Shown here: one piece after another, positions 9,977-19,962 of the stretch
Numbering within the stretch: position 1 is the stretch's first letter
Layout: each line of letters begins with the position of its first letter
Assembly (NCBI RefSeq): GCF_003672135.1
Contig: NC_039518.1
Coordinates: 4,427,376-4,491,375 of the forward strand
DNA from: Ooceraea biroi
Taxonomy: Eukaryota; Arthropoda; Insecta; Hymenoptera; Formicidae
DNA length: 64,000 nt
Direction of reading: 5' to 3'
Translations under genes and position numbers: made by a program
Notes under the pieces: generated by a model
Told to the model about the DNA's origin: nothing
Seen by the model: only the letters and a program-made list of their open reading frames with translations
Databases searched by the model: none

Positions 9977-10843
9977 TGGAACTTCGTCATTTATGCAAAA
10001 GTTACTGTTAAACGTGCGCGCCTCAGGTAGAGTGTACCTTGTGAATGTACCTGGTGAGAGTGGTGCGGAAAGGGGTGCGTTACCGAGTGACCGCCCCGTG
10101 CGTTGTCCGCACTGTAAGACTGTCAGCTCAGCGGAATGGAGACCAACGTGCGTTGTCCGCACTGTAGGCTCGTTAATTGGTTGCACACACACACACACAC
10201 ACACACACCCAATAACCGAAACTGAGGTAAGCTGCGTAAAATTTATAGTCGCTGAATTGTGATCAAATTGGCTTGGTGGTCAAAAATAAAAATAAATCGT
10301 AAATTCAAGCACACAAAATACATATATTCTAATAAAATGAATTGGTGGAAATACAATTGTTGTTACAAAATTTAAGTTAACTACTACGGTTATTAATGCT
10401 AACGTTTAAATCTAAGATAACTCTGAAATACGAGGATTGAAAAATATTCTAAGTCGAAATACGAAGGAATGGAAAAGTTCTAAGTTCGAATTAGAGATTG
10501 AAATAGAAAAAGGCCAACCGTGGCCCTTGAGTGTCGAGTGAACCTCTTGGTTCTGAGTCGCGAGTCGAACTGAACTTTTCCGGTCCTGCAATGAGGTCCT
10601 TTGTTTTCGGCGGCTCGGTGCTACGGCGGTTCGGTAGTGGGGGTCCCCTCTCTCGTGAGAGTGGGTTGGAGAGTGGGACGTCCCTCGTGGAAGTAGGAGT
10701 ACCGACAAAATGGCGGTTCCGAGGTGCGTCTTGTGCGCGTCGTTCGGACCGTTGACAGAAAAGAGAAAGTTCGATTTTTACCGGGACGTGACACCTCCCA
10801 CTTGTAGTCCCGCTGGTAACGCCACGTAAGTGTCGGCTGAACG

Positions 10844-11836
10844 ATGTCACGGCGAGTGCGCCCTAAAGGGCATCGGCCCATGTTCCGATTCCATGGTGAG
10901 TTGTGGGGCCAAGAAAGGAACGGCTTCTGGGGACTCTCGGTCGTCATACCGTTTGCTCCCCAACACGCAGTCAATATGGAATGGTCGAAAAGAATGAATC
11001 CTCACGCCTGGGTTCTCGGATGGTCCGGGCACTGCGTGCTTGTCGCGTTGGGCCGTCTGGTGGACCGGTGCCTTCGGCTGCCGGAAGCAGTAGGTCTCCC
11101 GCGCGTAGTGAAGCCAACGATGCGGTGGATTTAGACAAGCTAACAGTCTGTGAGATAGATCTGCGGTAAGGAATTCTGGAACAAGCGTGGCCTAGGTGTA
11201 CACACTGTAAGGGCCCACGTCGAAGAGGCTAACCACGCGATCGATGTCGAGCGCGTGAAGGCAAGGTGGTCTGAGGAGGAGGTTCGTCTCAGGGCTAGAG
11301 ATGAGGCTAGGGCAACCTCAGAAGGTGTACTCTTCATGAACCAGTTCCTCCAGGAGAGGTTCCCCCATAGAACCCTGGAAGCGGTCAAAGGTAAGCGTCG
11401 ACAAGAGGCTTATCGGAGACTGGTACGGGAGTTCAGCCAAGAGGTCCCGTCTGACAACGACGGTGACGATGCTGGCACTAGCGGGAGCTCGGCGATGATG
11501 ATAGGAGTCGCCGCTCCGGACGCCATTGAGACGGACGATGTCATTGCATCGCAGTCTGCACCTCCTGCCTTATTACATGGCATGGAGAGGCTACGAGGTG
11601 CGACGGAGGAGCTCATAGAGTGGGTCAGTCGTTTCCGTAGCTATGGGGCTGAGTCGCTGGTGTTAATAGCGAAAGATTTTCTGGAAGAGAGGATCGACGT
11701 TCATGCCATTGGAAGATGGCTAGGCAAGATCTTCCCAGTACGGACGGTGCGAACTCCTCAGCGTGCGAAGACTCGTAAGCGTAGTCCTCCTAAGAGGTGT
11801 GAGAATAGGAAGCAGGAAAGAAAGAATTTGCAATAG
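10844..11836 (+). pseudogene. R2 protein N-terminus: C2H2 half-finger and Myb domain
   Basis: Two frames cover the start (ATG at 10844, then a shift before 10987). At 11169 the frame breaks in the middle of the zinc finger: TGT GAG ATA, then an extra 4 nt, then TGC GGT AAG. The following frame reads GLGVHTVRAHVEEAN, the His half of the R2 finger, then the Myb-like block KARWSEEEVRLRARDEA to RTLEAVKGKRRQEAYRRLV. These domains bind the 28S target DNA. The frame ends at 11836, where a shift leads into RKEFAIVQSLYKNL, the usual link to the RT. Confidence 0.85.
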
Positions 11837-11884
11837 TGCAATCTCTCTATAAGAACTTAAAATCCTGTCTTTCGTGAATTCTCG

Positions 11885-13063
11885 ATGGAGACTGTCAGCA
11901 CGCGTCCGTCCGCTGTCCAATTTCACGAGTACTGGCGCCCCGTCATGGAGGCGTCCAGTCAGGCGTGTGGCGACATGACGGCGCTGCGGGATCGATTTCG
12001 AGATGCGAGACAGGTGGCCGGTTCCACCCGGAGCAATCCGCCAACTGCTAGAGGGATTTATCTCGAAGGCGTTGGTGAGGGCGCGACTGCGGCAAGCAGC
12101 CAATCAGTCGATAAGGCCTCGCTCTGGGACCCGATCGGGCCTCTTGAGGTTGCACGGAGTTCTGTAAGGAATGGGACTGTGCCTGGGTTGGACGGCATTG
12201 AGGCGCGGGCATGGAACGCTGTTCCGACGCCAATTCGTGCGTTGCTGTTCAACCTACTGCTTCTTGCAAAGGAGGCTCCCTCGTCGACCACTGTAACCAG
12301 GACGGTTTTCCTAGAAAAGGGGAACATGCCAGAACGGCCTCAGCCGTCGGATTATCGACCTCTTAGTATAGGTTCCGTCGTGTTAAGGCAATTTCATAAA
12401 ATACTAGCGAAGCGGTTGCCGGCCCTAGACATCTTTGATGTATGCCAGCGCGGGTTCCGGCCGGTGGATGGTGTATGTGAGAACATCACAGTGCTGTCTG
12501 CCTTGCTGGGAGAGGCCCGTCGACGGTGCAAAACCATACATCTGGCCTGCGTAGACCTGTCGAAAGCCTTTGACACGGTCTCGCATGATGCTATTTTGGC
12601 AACTCTTGAGGAGGTGGGGCTGCCTGTGGCCTTCCGAGAGTATGTCGGGGCCTTATACCGGGACGCTACCACGGTGCTGCAAGGCACTGGTGGTAAGTTG
12701 CCGAGAATACAGCTGGGACGCGGTGTGAGACAGGGAGATCCTCTATCGTCCCTGCTGTTCAATCTGGTCGTAGATAGAGCACTAGGGATTCTCTCGGAGG
12801 ATGTTGGTCTTCGATTTGGCGATCGGGTGGTCAGTGTGCTGGGTTACGCTGACGACATTGTGCTCCTGTCTTCTACCAAAGCTGGCTTACAGGAGAATTT
12901 GATACGGCTTCATGAGGCCTTGATGCGTAATGAGCTAAGCATTAACGCAAAGAAAACCGGCGTGTTGTCCCTTGTGGCGTCAGGCCGTGATAAGAAGGTG
13001 AAGGTTGACTTAACACCTAGCTTCACCGTGGGAGGAGTGGTGATACCGCAGCGATCCCCGTAG
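11885..13063 (+). pseudogene. R2 reverse transcriptase domain
   Basis: An open stretch of 392 codons covers most of the R2 RT. Visible motifs are GTVPGLDGI, PSDYRPLSIGSVVLRQFHK, QRGFRPVDGVCEN, the metal-binding block ACVDLSKAFDTVSHD, VRQGDPLSSLLFN and the catalytic GYADDIVLLSS. All three catalytic aspartates are present (DLSKAFD, YADD). The first residues before SARVRPLSN-like sequence are probably out of frame. A frameshift near 13055-13063 ends the open frame just after GGVVIP. Confidence 0.92.
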
Positions 13064-13064
13064 A

Positions 13065-14145
13065 AGTCTGGACATACTTGGGTACTGCATACCAAGGTGC
13101 TAGGGAGCTCGCTTTTGTCCCTCCTTTGGCTCGCTCTCTCGAACTGCTAACCAAAACACCGCTGAAGCCTCAGTAGAGGTTGCGGTTGCTGCATGACTGC
13201 CTTCTACCTCGGTATTTTCACCGATGAATAGTTGGTTCGGTCAACGCTAAGACGCTAAAAGAAGCGGATGTGCTGGTTCGGACTGCGGTTTGGCGCTGGC
13301 TGCGATTGCCCCATGATGTGCTTGCTGGATACTTCCATGCGCCGATACAGAGTGGCGGTCTTGGAATGCCTTTATTGAAAACGTTAATCCCTATCTTGAA
13401 GTTCAACCGATTACGGGGGTTGTGTGTGAGCTCGTTGCCAGCCGCATCGGTCGCTGTCGAAATCACATATGTGGCGAAGCAGTTGGCCTGGTGTGAAAAC
13501 CAGATGCGTGTTCGGACCGACAGAGTGACCACAACAGCCGAGCTGAGACGGCAGTGTACCGCATGGTTGCATGAGTCGTGCGACGGGAGGGGGCTCAGGG
13601 AGGTCGGTTCGTCCAAACTGAGTTCCTATTGGGTTTCGGGTGGCGCTGAATCCATTCCTGGAGCTGACTATGTACATTACCACCATGTGCGAGCAAACTG
13701 CTTACCGTCGAAGGCGAAATCTGCCCGAGGTCGTCCAAAGCGGAATGTGCGTTGCCGTGCGGGTTGTCCAGACACCAAGACACCCGCGCATTGCGTGCAA
13801 AGATGCTTCAGGACGCACGGAGGAAGGATCCTGCGGCACAACGACCTGTGTCGTCAGGTCGGTGGCTTCTTAAGACAGAAGGGATGGCATGTCGATGCGG
13901 AATTAGCGTATCCGACCTCTGTCGGAAGGCGCAGACCAGACCTGACGATAAGCCGTGGTGATGAGGCTGTCGTCGTGGACGCGCAAGTGGTGTCTAGCGA
14001 AACAGCGTTGAATGTGGCTCAGGAGCGTAAGGTTGAGAAGTACCGATCGAATGATGATCTAGTGAGCCGCGTGGCGGATCACACAGGAGTGCCGCGAAAT
14101 AATGTTCGTGTCAGTGCCTTGACAATCTCATGGAGAGGTGTCTGA
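13065..14145 (+). pseudogene. R2 thumb, CCHC motif and restriction-like endonuclease
   Basis: From 13065 the protein continues as VEVWTYLGTAYQGARELAF with in-frame stops near 13174 and 13228, then is open from 13270 to the TGA at 14143-14145. The CCHC-type motif is CRAGCPDTKTPAHCVQRC. The endonuclease core reads RRPDLTISRGDEAVVVDAQV, the PD-(D/E)XK-like PD...D active site that nicks the 28S gene. The C-terminus is typical of R2. The two stops each look like single-base changes. Confidence 0.9.
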
Positions 14146-14533
14146 AGTCCTGACAGCGAGATGGAGATGAGACGGCTTACGACTCAGTTGCGGTCTCTGA
14201 CCACTCGTGTGCTGTGGGGCTCATGGATGAACTGGCGCAGATTTAACGGTATTACGTCCCGTTATAGTGATAGGCGGACAGACCGCCAGTAGAGAATTGC
14301 CGCTGTTCCCTTGCTAGGAAGCCGGTCCGCACGCCGTGACTCTATCGTGTTTGCTTGAGTGTCACTGGATGACACCGTTTGAATGCTCAAAGGACGATTT
14401 GCGACCGCCAACAGCAAACCGTGAGGAGGCAATGGTGCATGGCCCCTTACGTCGCCCTTACAATATCACTCGAAGACTAACTGCTGGTGTTCCCTAATGG
14501 ACACACGGCGCGGTCTGAAAGTGAAACATGGTC

Positions 14534-14563
14534 TCCAAAATGCCTCGTCTAGTTAGTGACGTC
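14534..14563 (+). rRNA. 28S rRNA scrap downstream of the R2 site
   Basis: CCAAAATGCCTCGTCTAG and TTAGTGACG match the 28S sequence that follows every R2 insertion (normally CCAAATGCCTCGTCATC...TTAGTGACGCGCA), with small differences. Only about 30 bp remain before a second R2-type sequence begins. Confidence 0.8.
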
Positions 14564-15575
14564 CATAAGCAGAACAAGTGGCAATAGAAGCAGAACTGAC
14601 GCAACCAAGGCAAAGTGGCTAATTGCCTATCCCACCAACAACGGGACAATCAAGCGATCCACGGACCATCGCAAATGCCGAATCACACGACCCAGGGTAA
14701 GTGGGACACGCTCGTCGTTGGGCTGGCCGGTCCACGACTTGTACGGTCTCACGAGCCCTGTCGGGCCGATTCCATAGGTATACGTGCCAGGCACTCGAAG
14801 AGGAGTTAAAATGCTGTCTGTCGATGGTGAGTTGTGTGCCCTAGCAGAACTTCGCGTTCTGGGGCGGCCTGTACACAGCTCCGTATATCAGGACGCTGCC
14901 TCGAAGGAGTGTGGTGCGTAGGAATCGACCTAAGAGCTTGAAGCGCTCTGCTGTGGAACAGGTCACACAGTACGGGCGTGGACGGCTAGCCGGGACCCGG
15001 CCGTGACCCCGTTGGGTGGCGGTTGGTTCTCGGCATTTTCTTTTCGTTTAATTCGGCTGTAAGATCGAAGCAACACGCCGCCGGCGACTTCAAAGGAAAC
15101 CGCCTTCACAAAGGAAGCCGACATACATCAAAGGATGCCATCGCCTTTGAGATGCCGCCAAAGGAATAAAGGAAAAATCTGCACTCCACGCACTGTCAAA
15201 GCAAACGAGTCATAGTTACGGGTCGGTGAGGCGCCTCTTATAGCCTCTCCCGACCAAGTCGTGCACCTACCTCCTACTCAGGTCCTGCTGGAAACGCTAC
15301 GCAAGTAGCGGCTAAATGGTGTGCGGCGAAAATCTTCGGAGTAACCCGGGCTCTGAGTCTGCTCTGAGGCAGAAGCGAGCGGTAGCATTCCGCACGGGGA
15401 ACGTCGCGGACAGGGCTAGCACCCCTGTTCGCGTTATTTTAGTTGCTGTGAATACAAGAAGTCAGGCCTCTGACGGCGGGGGAGCCGGCTCCGTTCCCTC
15501 GACGAGCAGACAGGGAGCCCCTGATGACGACCAAGCAGAGCAAGAGGACGACGCACAGTGGTCCGAAACGCACAA
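14564..15575 (+). mobile_element. 5' end of a second R2 lineage, 3' truncated
   Basis: This matches 53896-54880, the 5' end of the R2 seated in the complete 28S gene, at roughly 85-90%. It begins with AGAACTGACGCAACCAAGGC and runs through the 5' UTR into the start of the ORF (ATG near 15316: GENLRSNPGSESALRQKRA). The similarity ends near 15575 (CGCACAATTCGCG), so the zinc fingers, RT and endonuclease are absent. It lies directly downstream of the R2 at 10794-14533, separated only by 30 bp of 28S. Confidence 0.85.
15316..15575 (+). pseudogene. R2 ORF, N-terminal fragment
   Basis: The frame is open from the ATG at 15316 to a stop at 15612, but the R2-like part ends near 15575. The residues NPGSESALRQKRAVAF and TRSQAS match those encoded from 54666 in the R2 within the complete 28S. 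This low-complexity leader precedes the zinc fingers in R2 proteins and has no known activity. The conserved DNA block around the ATG may matter more as RNA structure than as protein. Confidence 0.7.
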
Positions 15576-16989
15576 TTCGCGAAAAAAAGTGAAATTTTTG
15601 ACTTTATTATAAAGCTTCGAAATTCTTATCGTATATTCTTCTACTAATAAGCTATCAATTGAACTAAATGCTTTTCTGTAAGAACTATTTTAACAGTTTT
15701 ACTGGACATTAAACATTCAGTATTTTACGAATGAATGGAATGCTCAGTTTTACTGCAGAAATTCTAATACTTTAAACTTCGATATCTTTTTTAATTATGG
15801 AAATGTAATAACGCAGTTTATATATGTTTATAAGCATACCTCAATGTATACAATGAAGTCTGAAAAATATCGATTATTGTTTAACATATTTAAATTGTAT
15901 ATACATAATTGGAGTATTTACAAATTGAGGAATTTGTAATTAAATTTTTCCTACGAAATGTAGGAACTATTGGGAACGAATAAAATTAATATAAATATAT
16001 AATATGATATATAAGGAAAATAAATAACCTAAGTTTGACTGCAACTACTTGCAACTTTTTGAGTAATAACAATTTTTAATGTCGGACATTAGGCTAAGAG
16101 AGCAGGAAAAGCAGTTACATGAAAATTATTCGCAATATCGAACAATGTTTTATACAAAAGTTTCATGGTAAAAATATTTCTATTTAACCACCTTAATAAG
16201 ATTTAGAAAAAAATAATTTTTTCAAAAATGTTTGAAAAAAGTATTTTTAAAACTTATTTTTTTCAAATTTAATTAAGATGGTAAAATAAGAGTGTTTTTA
16301 CGATGAAACTTTTGTATAAAACATTTTCGATATTTTGAATAATTTTCGTGATATATCGAGAAAAGCAAAAAGCCACCCTATATCTGAAGAGTGGTTTCAC
16401 TCCTTAGAATTGTTTTCGGATCTTAACTGAAACTTTCTAAATTCATCTATTTACTCCTCCCCTGCCACATGTGTATAAAGTTTTATAAAAATCAGAATTT
16501 TCGGGTTTGCGATGTTCAACCTGTAATATCTATCTCACGCTGAGCGTGCGGCTAGGTTAGGTAAGGTTAACGCGAAACTTTTCCCGAGCGCCACTACGCG
16601 GCTACAGTTTCTCGCATGCAAATTAGCATGAACTCATAAGAGTGCGAACTGGGGAGGTGCAAAACTCGCTTGCAATGATCCAATGCCAAGTGTGACAAAA
16701 TCTCTCTATTATGAGCGCGATCATTATTACGTTCAATTGTATTTTTGAGTTCTCTATTATTCAGTTATTTTATTATTTCTGTTTTTCAGCTCTATTCATT
16801 TTATTCTATTCGTTTCGCTTAACTATGGTTGAAGGTAGCCCCTTTCCCATTATAATACATTATTCCATTATAATTAATATATTAAATAAAATTTATAATT
16901 ATAAAATTACATAAAATAAGTTTCATATGTTACAGTTAGTTTTACAGTTCGTTTACAGTTTATAAGTTTAATAAGTTTTACAGTTAGTC
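15576..16989. other. AT-rich DNA, no gene seen
   Basis: AT-rich non-rDNA sequence after the truncated R2. It holds an imperfect inverted repeat at 16121-16350 and, near 16520-16690, a more GC-balanced stretch containing GCGGCTAGGTTAGGTAAGG. No coding region is recognised. Confidence 0.6.
16121..16350. repeat. Imperfect palindrome / MITE-like hairpin
   Basis: The left arm (about 16121-16200, containing TTTTATACAAAAGTTTCAT) is the reverse complement, with mismatches, of the right arm (about 16271-16350, ATGAAACTTTTGTATAAAAC). The 70-bp centre is A/T rich. It resembles a small fold-back element. I could not define a target duplication. Confidence 0.7.
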
Positions 16990-17308
16990 ATGTCGGAAAC
17001 ACAAGTAACTCGTTTAAGATTACACAATATAATGTTAAATTATTCTAACATTGAAGAGAAGAAAAATCGTGTATACGATTTTTTAAAACAAATATTTTGC
17101 GTAAATGATAATGAAGAAGCAGCACAGTTGCTTGTAGAGTACACAAGAGGAAATTTTTTCTCCCCTTACTTTAGATTTTGGAAAAAATGTTCTCGGCGTA
17201 ATGAACTATTTTTAACGAAATATCACGTTTGGCTTTCGAAAGAATTCTCTCCTCCTAAAGTATTACGATGCCTTCCAAGTTCTTTAAATCGAAAACAAGA
17301 TCGTCCGC
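16990..17308 (+). CDS. Unknown ORF truncated by the TG...CA element
   Basis: The ORF starts at the ATG at 16990 (MSETQVTRLRLHN) and encodes about 106 residues before the TG...CA element begins at 17309. The remaining six codons to the stop at 17325 lie inside that element, so the natural C-terminus is lost. The protein is rich in charged and aromatic residues (YFRFWKKCSRRNELF). No family is recognised. Its abrupt end at an element boundary suggests a gene or transposon ORF broken by insertion or recombination. Confidence 0.4.
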
Positions 17309-17537
17309 TGTTACGTCCCGGCTAATCGCGGCTGCAAATTTTGGAATGCAGGACTCGGACGTGTAGCACGGGACTAGATCACTGTTTCGGGTTACCGAAT
17401 CCGAGGATTCTACCCGGGGATACTCGTGATCAGAGTGATTTCGCCAGGAGTGCGGTTCCCGCGGAAGGGTAGCAGGGTCGCTCTTTGTGAAAAATTTCGG
17501 TTCAATAAAGGGGTGGCCGATGGCGAATTATTTGAAT

Positions 17538-17795
17538 TTACTTCCCCCTAATTAAACCGATCATTTCGTTATAACAACGCGTGCATCTATGGGCCGGTCG
17601 GTAGGTCGTTAATGATGCGGAACAATAGATACAGATTACATCAATCACACGGGGCCCGATGTTTAATTTATGAGTCTCCGTTTTCGCGTACGCGTTATGA
17701 TAGATGGGTCCGATTCGTGAGGATTTGCATTGTTCGCATAACGCGGCTTGTGTTTCGACGTCTTTGTATCCGCGCGTGATCACGCAAAGTGCCAT
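17538..17795 (-). CDS. Cys-rich 85-aa protein, element ORF B (copy 2)
   Basis: The 85 residues are identical to the copy 1 protein at 9000-9257, with the same Cys pairs (CEQC, CIYC, CTRC). Substitutions near 17662, 17706 and 17730 relative to copy 1 are silent or lie outside the changed codons' meaning. No function is known. The preceding ORF A stops only about 35 bp upstream here, which would suit a compact bicistronic or read-through arrangement. Confidence 0.45.
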   Translation of the reverse strand: MALCVITRGYKDVETQAALCEQCKSSRIGPIYHNAYAKTETHKLNIGPRVIDVICIYCSASLTTYRPAHRCTRCYNEMIGLIRGK

Positions 17796-17831
17796 CGGAT
17801 TGTATGATAATGAATCGACCTCATTAGCTCA

Positions 17832-18299
17832 TTACTGGACGACTGCAATACTGTTCTGACCTTTACCGAGGGGTTCTTGGTTACTCTCGATCCAGCGCTG
17901 TACCTTGATCTCTTGTGCCAGCCTATCGTAATGAGTTCGGCGAGGGTCCCCCTCGGGAATATCCTGGCACAGAGGGTACCGCAGGTTGCATGAAATGGGG
18001 ACCAGTCTCGTTGCCCACGTGGCTTCGTTGCTTCCGTTCGTGATTAGAATCACTCGGTGTGATACGACAGAGTTGCTGGTCACTCTCGGTTTCGTGAGTC
18101 GCGTTATGATGGAATTATTGTTATTTCTGTTAGTGTCACGGTCGCGTGGTCGGAAAAGTGCTTCGTATTCTGGGTCAATGTAGTGAGGCTCGATGCCGTA
18201 ATACTGCGAGACGACGGTGTTCACTGATACTAAGTTAGAAAATATACGAGCTAAACGTCTTGCACGGTGTTTCTTTCCTCCTCGTCTCGTTTTCGGCAT
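17832..18299 (-). CDS. Basic protein, element ORF A (copy 2)
   Basis: The start is taken at the ATG at 18299 (MPKTRRGGKKHRARR), as in copy 1. The protein differs from copy 1 at a few residues and runs ten residues or so further (GQNSIAVVQ) because the AT-rich repeat is absent. The frame is open upstream to 18527 through the (CA)n run. No known domain is seen. Preservation of the frame in two copies with several base changes gives modest support that it is a real coding region. Confidence 0.45.
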   Translation of the reverse strand: MPKTRRGGKKHRARRLARIFSNLVSVNTVVSQYYGIEPHYIDPEYEALFRPRDRDTNRNNNNSIITRLTKPRVTSNSVVSHRVILITNGSNEATWATRLVPISCNLRYPLCQDIPEGDPRRTHYDRLAQEIKVQRWIESNQEPLGKGQNSIAVVQ

Positions 18300-19112
18300 T
18301 GGAACTTCGTCATTTATGCAAAAGTTACTGTTAAACGTGCGCGCCTCAGGTAGAGTGTACCTTGTGAGTGTACCTGGTGAGAGTGGTGCGGAAAGGGGTG
18401 CGTTACCGAGTGACCGCCCCGTGCGTTGTCCGCACTGTAAGACTGTCAGCTCAGCGGAATGGAGACCAACGTGCGTTGTCCGCACTGTAGGCTCGTTAAT
18501 TGGTTGCACACACACACACACACACACCCAATGACCGAAACTGAGGTAAGCTGCGTAAAATTTATAGTCGCTGAATTGTGATCAAATTGGCTTGGTGGTC
18601 AAAAATAAAAATAAATCGTAAATTCAAGCACACAAAATACATATATTCTAATAAAATGAATTGGTGGAAATACAATTGTTGTTACAAAATTTAAGTTAAC
18701 TACTACGGTTATTAATGCTAACGTTTAAATCTAAGATAACTCTGAAATACGAGGATTGGAAAATATTCTAAGTCGAAATACGAAGGAATGGAAAAGTTCT
18801 AAGTTCGAATTAGAGATTGAAATAGAAAAAGGCCAACCGTGGCCCTTGAGTGTCGAGTGAACCTCTTGGTTCGGAGTCGCGAGTCGAACTGAACTTTTCC
18901 GGTCCTGCAATGAGGTCCTTTGTTTTCGGCGGCTCGGTGTTGCGGCGGTTCGGTAGTGGGGGTCCCCTCTCTCGTGAGAGTGGGTTGGAGAGTGGGACGT
19001 TCCTCGTGGAAGTAGGAGTACCGACAAAATGGCGGTTCCGAGGTGCGTCTTGTGCGCGTCGTTCGGACCGTTGAGAGAAAAGAGAAAGTTCGATTTTTAC
19101 CGGGACGTGACA

Positions 19113-19749
19113 ACAGGCAGGTCGGCTTCATGCCGGGTAGGTCGGCGGAAGACACCGTCGTCGAGTTAAGACGTATGGTGACTGCCTCTAAGAGGAGGTA
19201 TGCGGCCGCGTTACTCTTCGATATATCCGGGGCTTTTGATAACGTTTGGTGGCCCCTCGTTTTACATAGTCTCAAGCAGAGAGATTGCCCTAGGAACGTT
19301 TTCAAGGTACTTCAGAGTTACTTTGACGGTAGGAGGGTAATTATATTCTGCGGTTCGCTCAAGGTATCTAAGTGGGCCACGAGGGGGTGGCACAGGGCTC
19401 TGTCCTCGGTCCGGCTTGCTGGAACCTCATGTTCGACGGTCTCCTCCGACTGCTCGAACAGTTGTTAGGGGAAGATTTTGTCGCTTATGCGGACGATCTT
19501 CTCGTCCTGCTTAAAGCTGATTCGCGTCGGGAATTAGAAGATAAGGATCAACAAGCGGTTGACCTGATCGTTAGCTGGTGTAGGTCGACCAAACTCGAGC
19601 TCTCGGAACGCAAGACTGAGGCTATCCTCCTCAGGAGCACCGAAGCACAGAAGGCCCCAATAGGCAGGCGGGAAGAAATGCGACCCGATAGGAAACGGAA
19701 AACTAGGAAACGTGTAGTAGACTTTGCGAGTAAACCACCGGCCATTTAG
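19113..19749 (+). pseudogene. R1-type reverse transcriptase fragment
   Basis: It begins in RQVGFMPGRSAEDTVVELR and continues with the metal-binding block LLFDISGAFDNVWWPLVLH in one frame. A shift near 19380 then moves to QGSVLGPACWNLMFDGLL and the catalytic AYADDLLVLL, ending at a TAG at 19747-19749 after LVDLIVSWC-like thumb sequence. Both aspartate motifs are intact. The fragment lacks the first RT blocks and the apurinic endonuclease that R1 uses to cut 28S. Confidence 0.88.
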
Positions 19750-19962
19750 TTACGACGCGCCAATATAGCTTTTATGGAAGCCGTTAGATACCTTAGGTCC
19801 ACTTTGATAGGGGCATGGGAGTTAGTACTCATTGCTGAAACCTCAGCGACAAGGCCGGGTCACTGTTTCAGAGGTTAGGTGAGCTAGCGAGAGCCCAATG
19901 GGGGCTTCGTTTTAGGGCGCTCTCCATCATCTACGGGGGCGCGCTCATCCCAAAAGTAGCCT

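Larger units (their letters stand above)
8770..10793 (-). mobile_element. Unclassified TG...CA element, copy 1 (2,024 bp)
   Basis: The ends are TGTTACGTCCCGG and CCGGGACGTGACA, an inverted repeat of 13 bp with one mismatch. A second copy lies at 17309-19112. Such ends fit a solo LTR of a Ty3/gypsy-like element, or a TIR element of Ginger type, but neither class normally carries the two minus-strand ORFs seen here (9976-9536 and 9257-9000). A third minus-strand ORF (10708-10412, 98 codons) is also kept in both copies. A (CA)n run lies near 10188. No target duplication is visible: the left flank is 18S (GAGTG) and the right flank is R2 (CCTCC). The left and right flanks therefore come from different sequences. 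Confidence 0.7.
10794..14533 (+). mobile_element. R2 non-LTR retrotransposon (single-finger type), near complete
   Basis: R2 elements insert at one site in 28S by target-primed reverse transcription. This copy has, in order, a 5' leader, the second half of a C2H2 finger, a Myb-like domain, the reverse transcriptase, a CCHC motif and the restriction-like endonuclease, then a 3' UTR. At 14534 it joins CCAAAATGCCTCGTC, which matches the 28S sequence downstream of the R2 site. The 5' end is replaced by the TG...CA element at 10793. Several frameshifts and stops make it inactive or poorly sequenced. Confidence 0.92.
17309..19112 (-). mobile_element. Unclassified TG...CA element, copy 2 (1,804 bp)
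   Basis: Same ends and organisation as 8770-10793 and very similar throughout. It lacks about 210 bp of the AT-rich tandem repeat between ORFs A and B, and its (CA)n is shorter. The flanks are GTCCGC on the left (the end of an unknown ORF) and ACAGGCAGGTCGG on the right (an R1 reverse transcriptase), with no target duplication. As in copy 1, the two flanks do not belong together. Confidence 0.7.

Noticed and set aside
8770..10793. An 18S-specific non-LTR retrotransposon (R7/R8 type)
   Set aside because: No reverse transcriptase lies in this segment. Its ends are inverted repeats and a second copy sits outside 18S.
16550..16575. GGTTAGGTAAGG as a telomeric (TTAGG)n trace
   Set aside because: Only two imperfect units, far below any telomere array.
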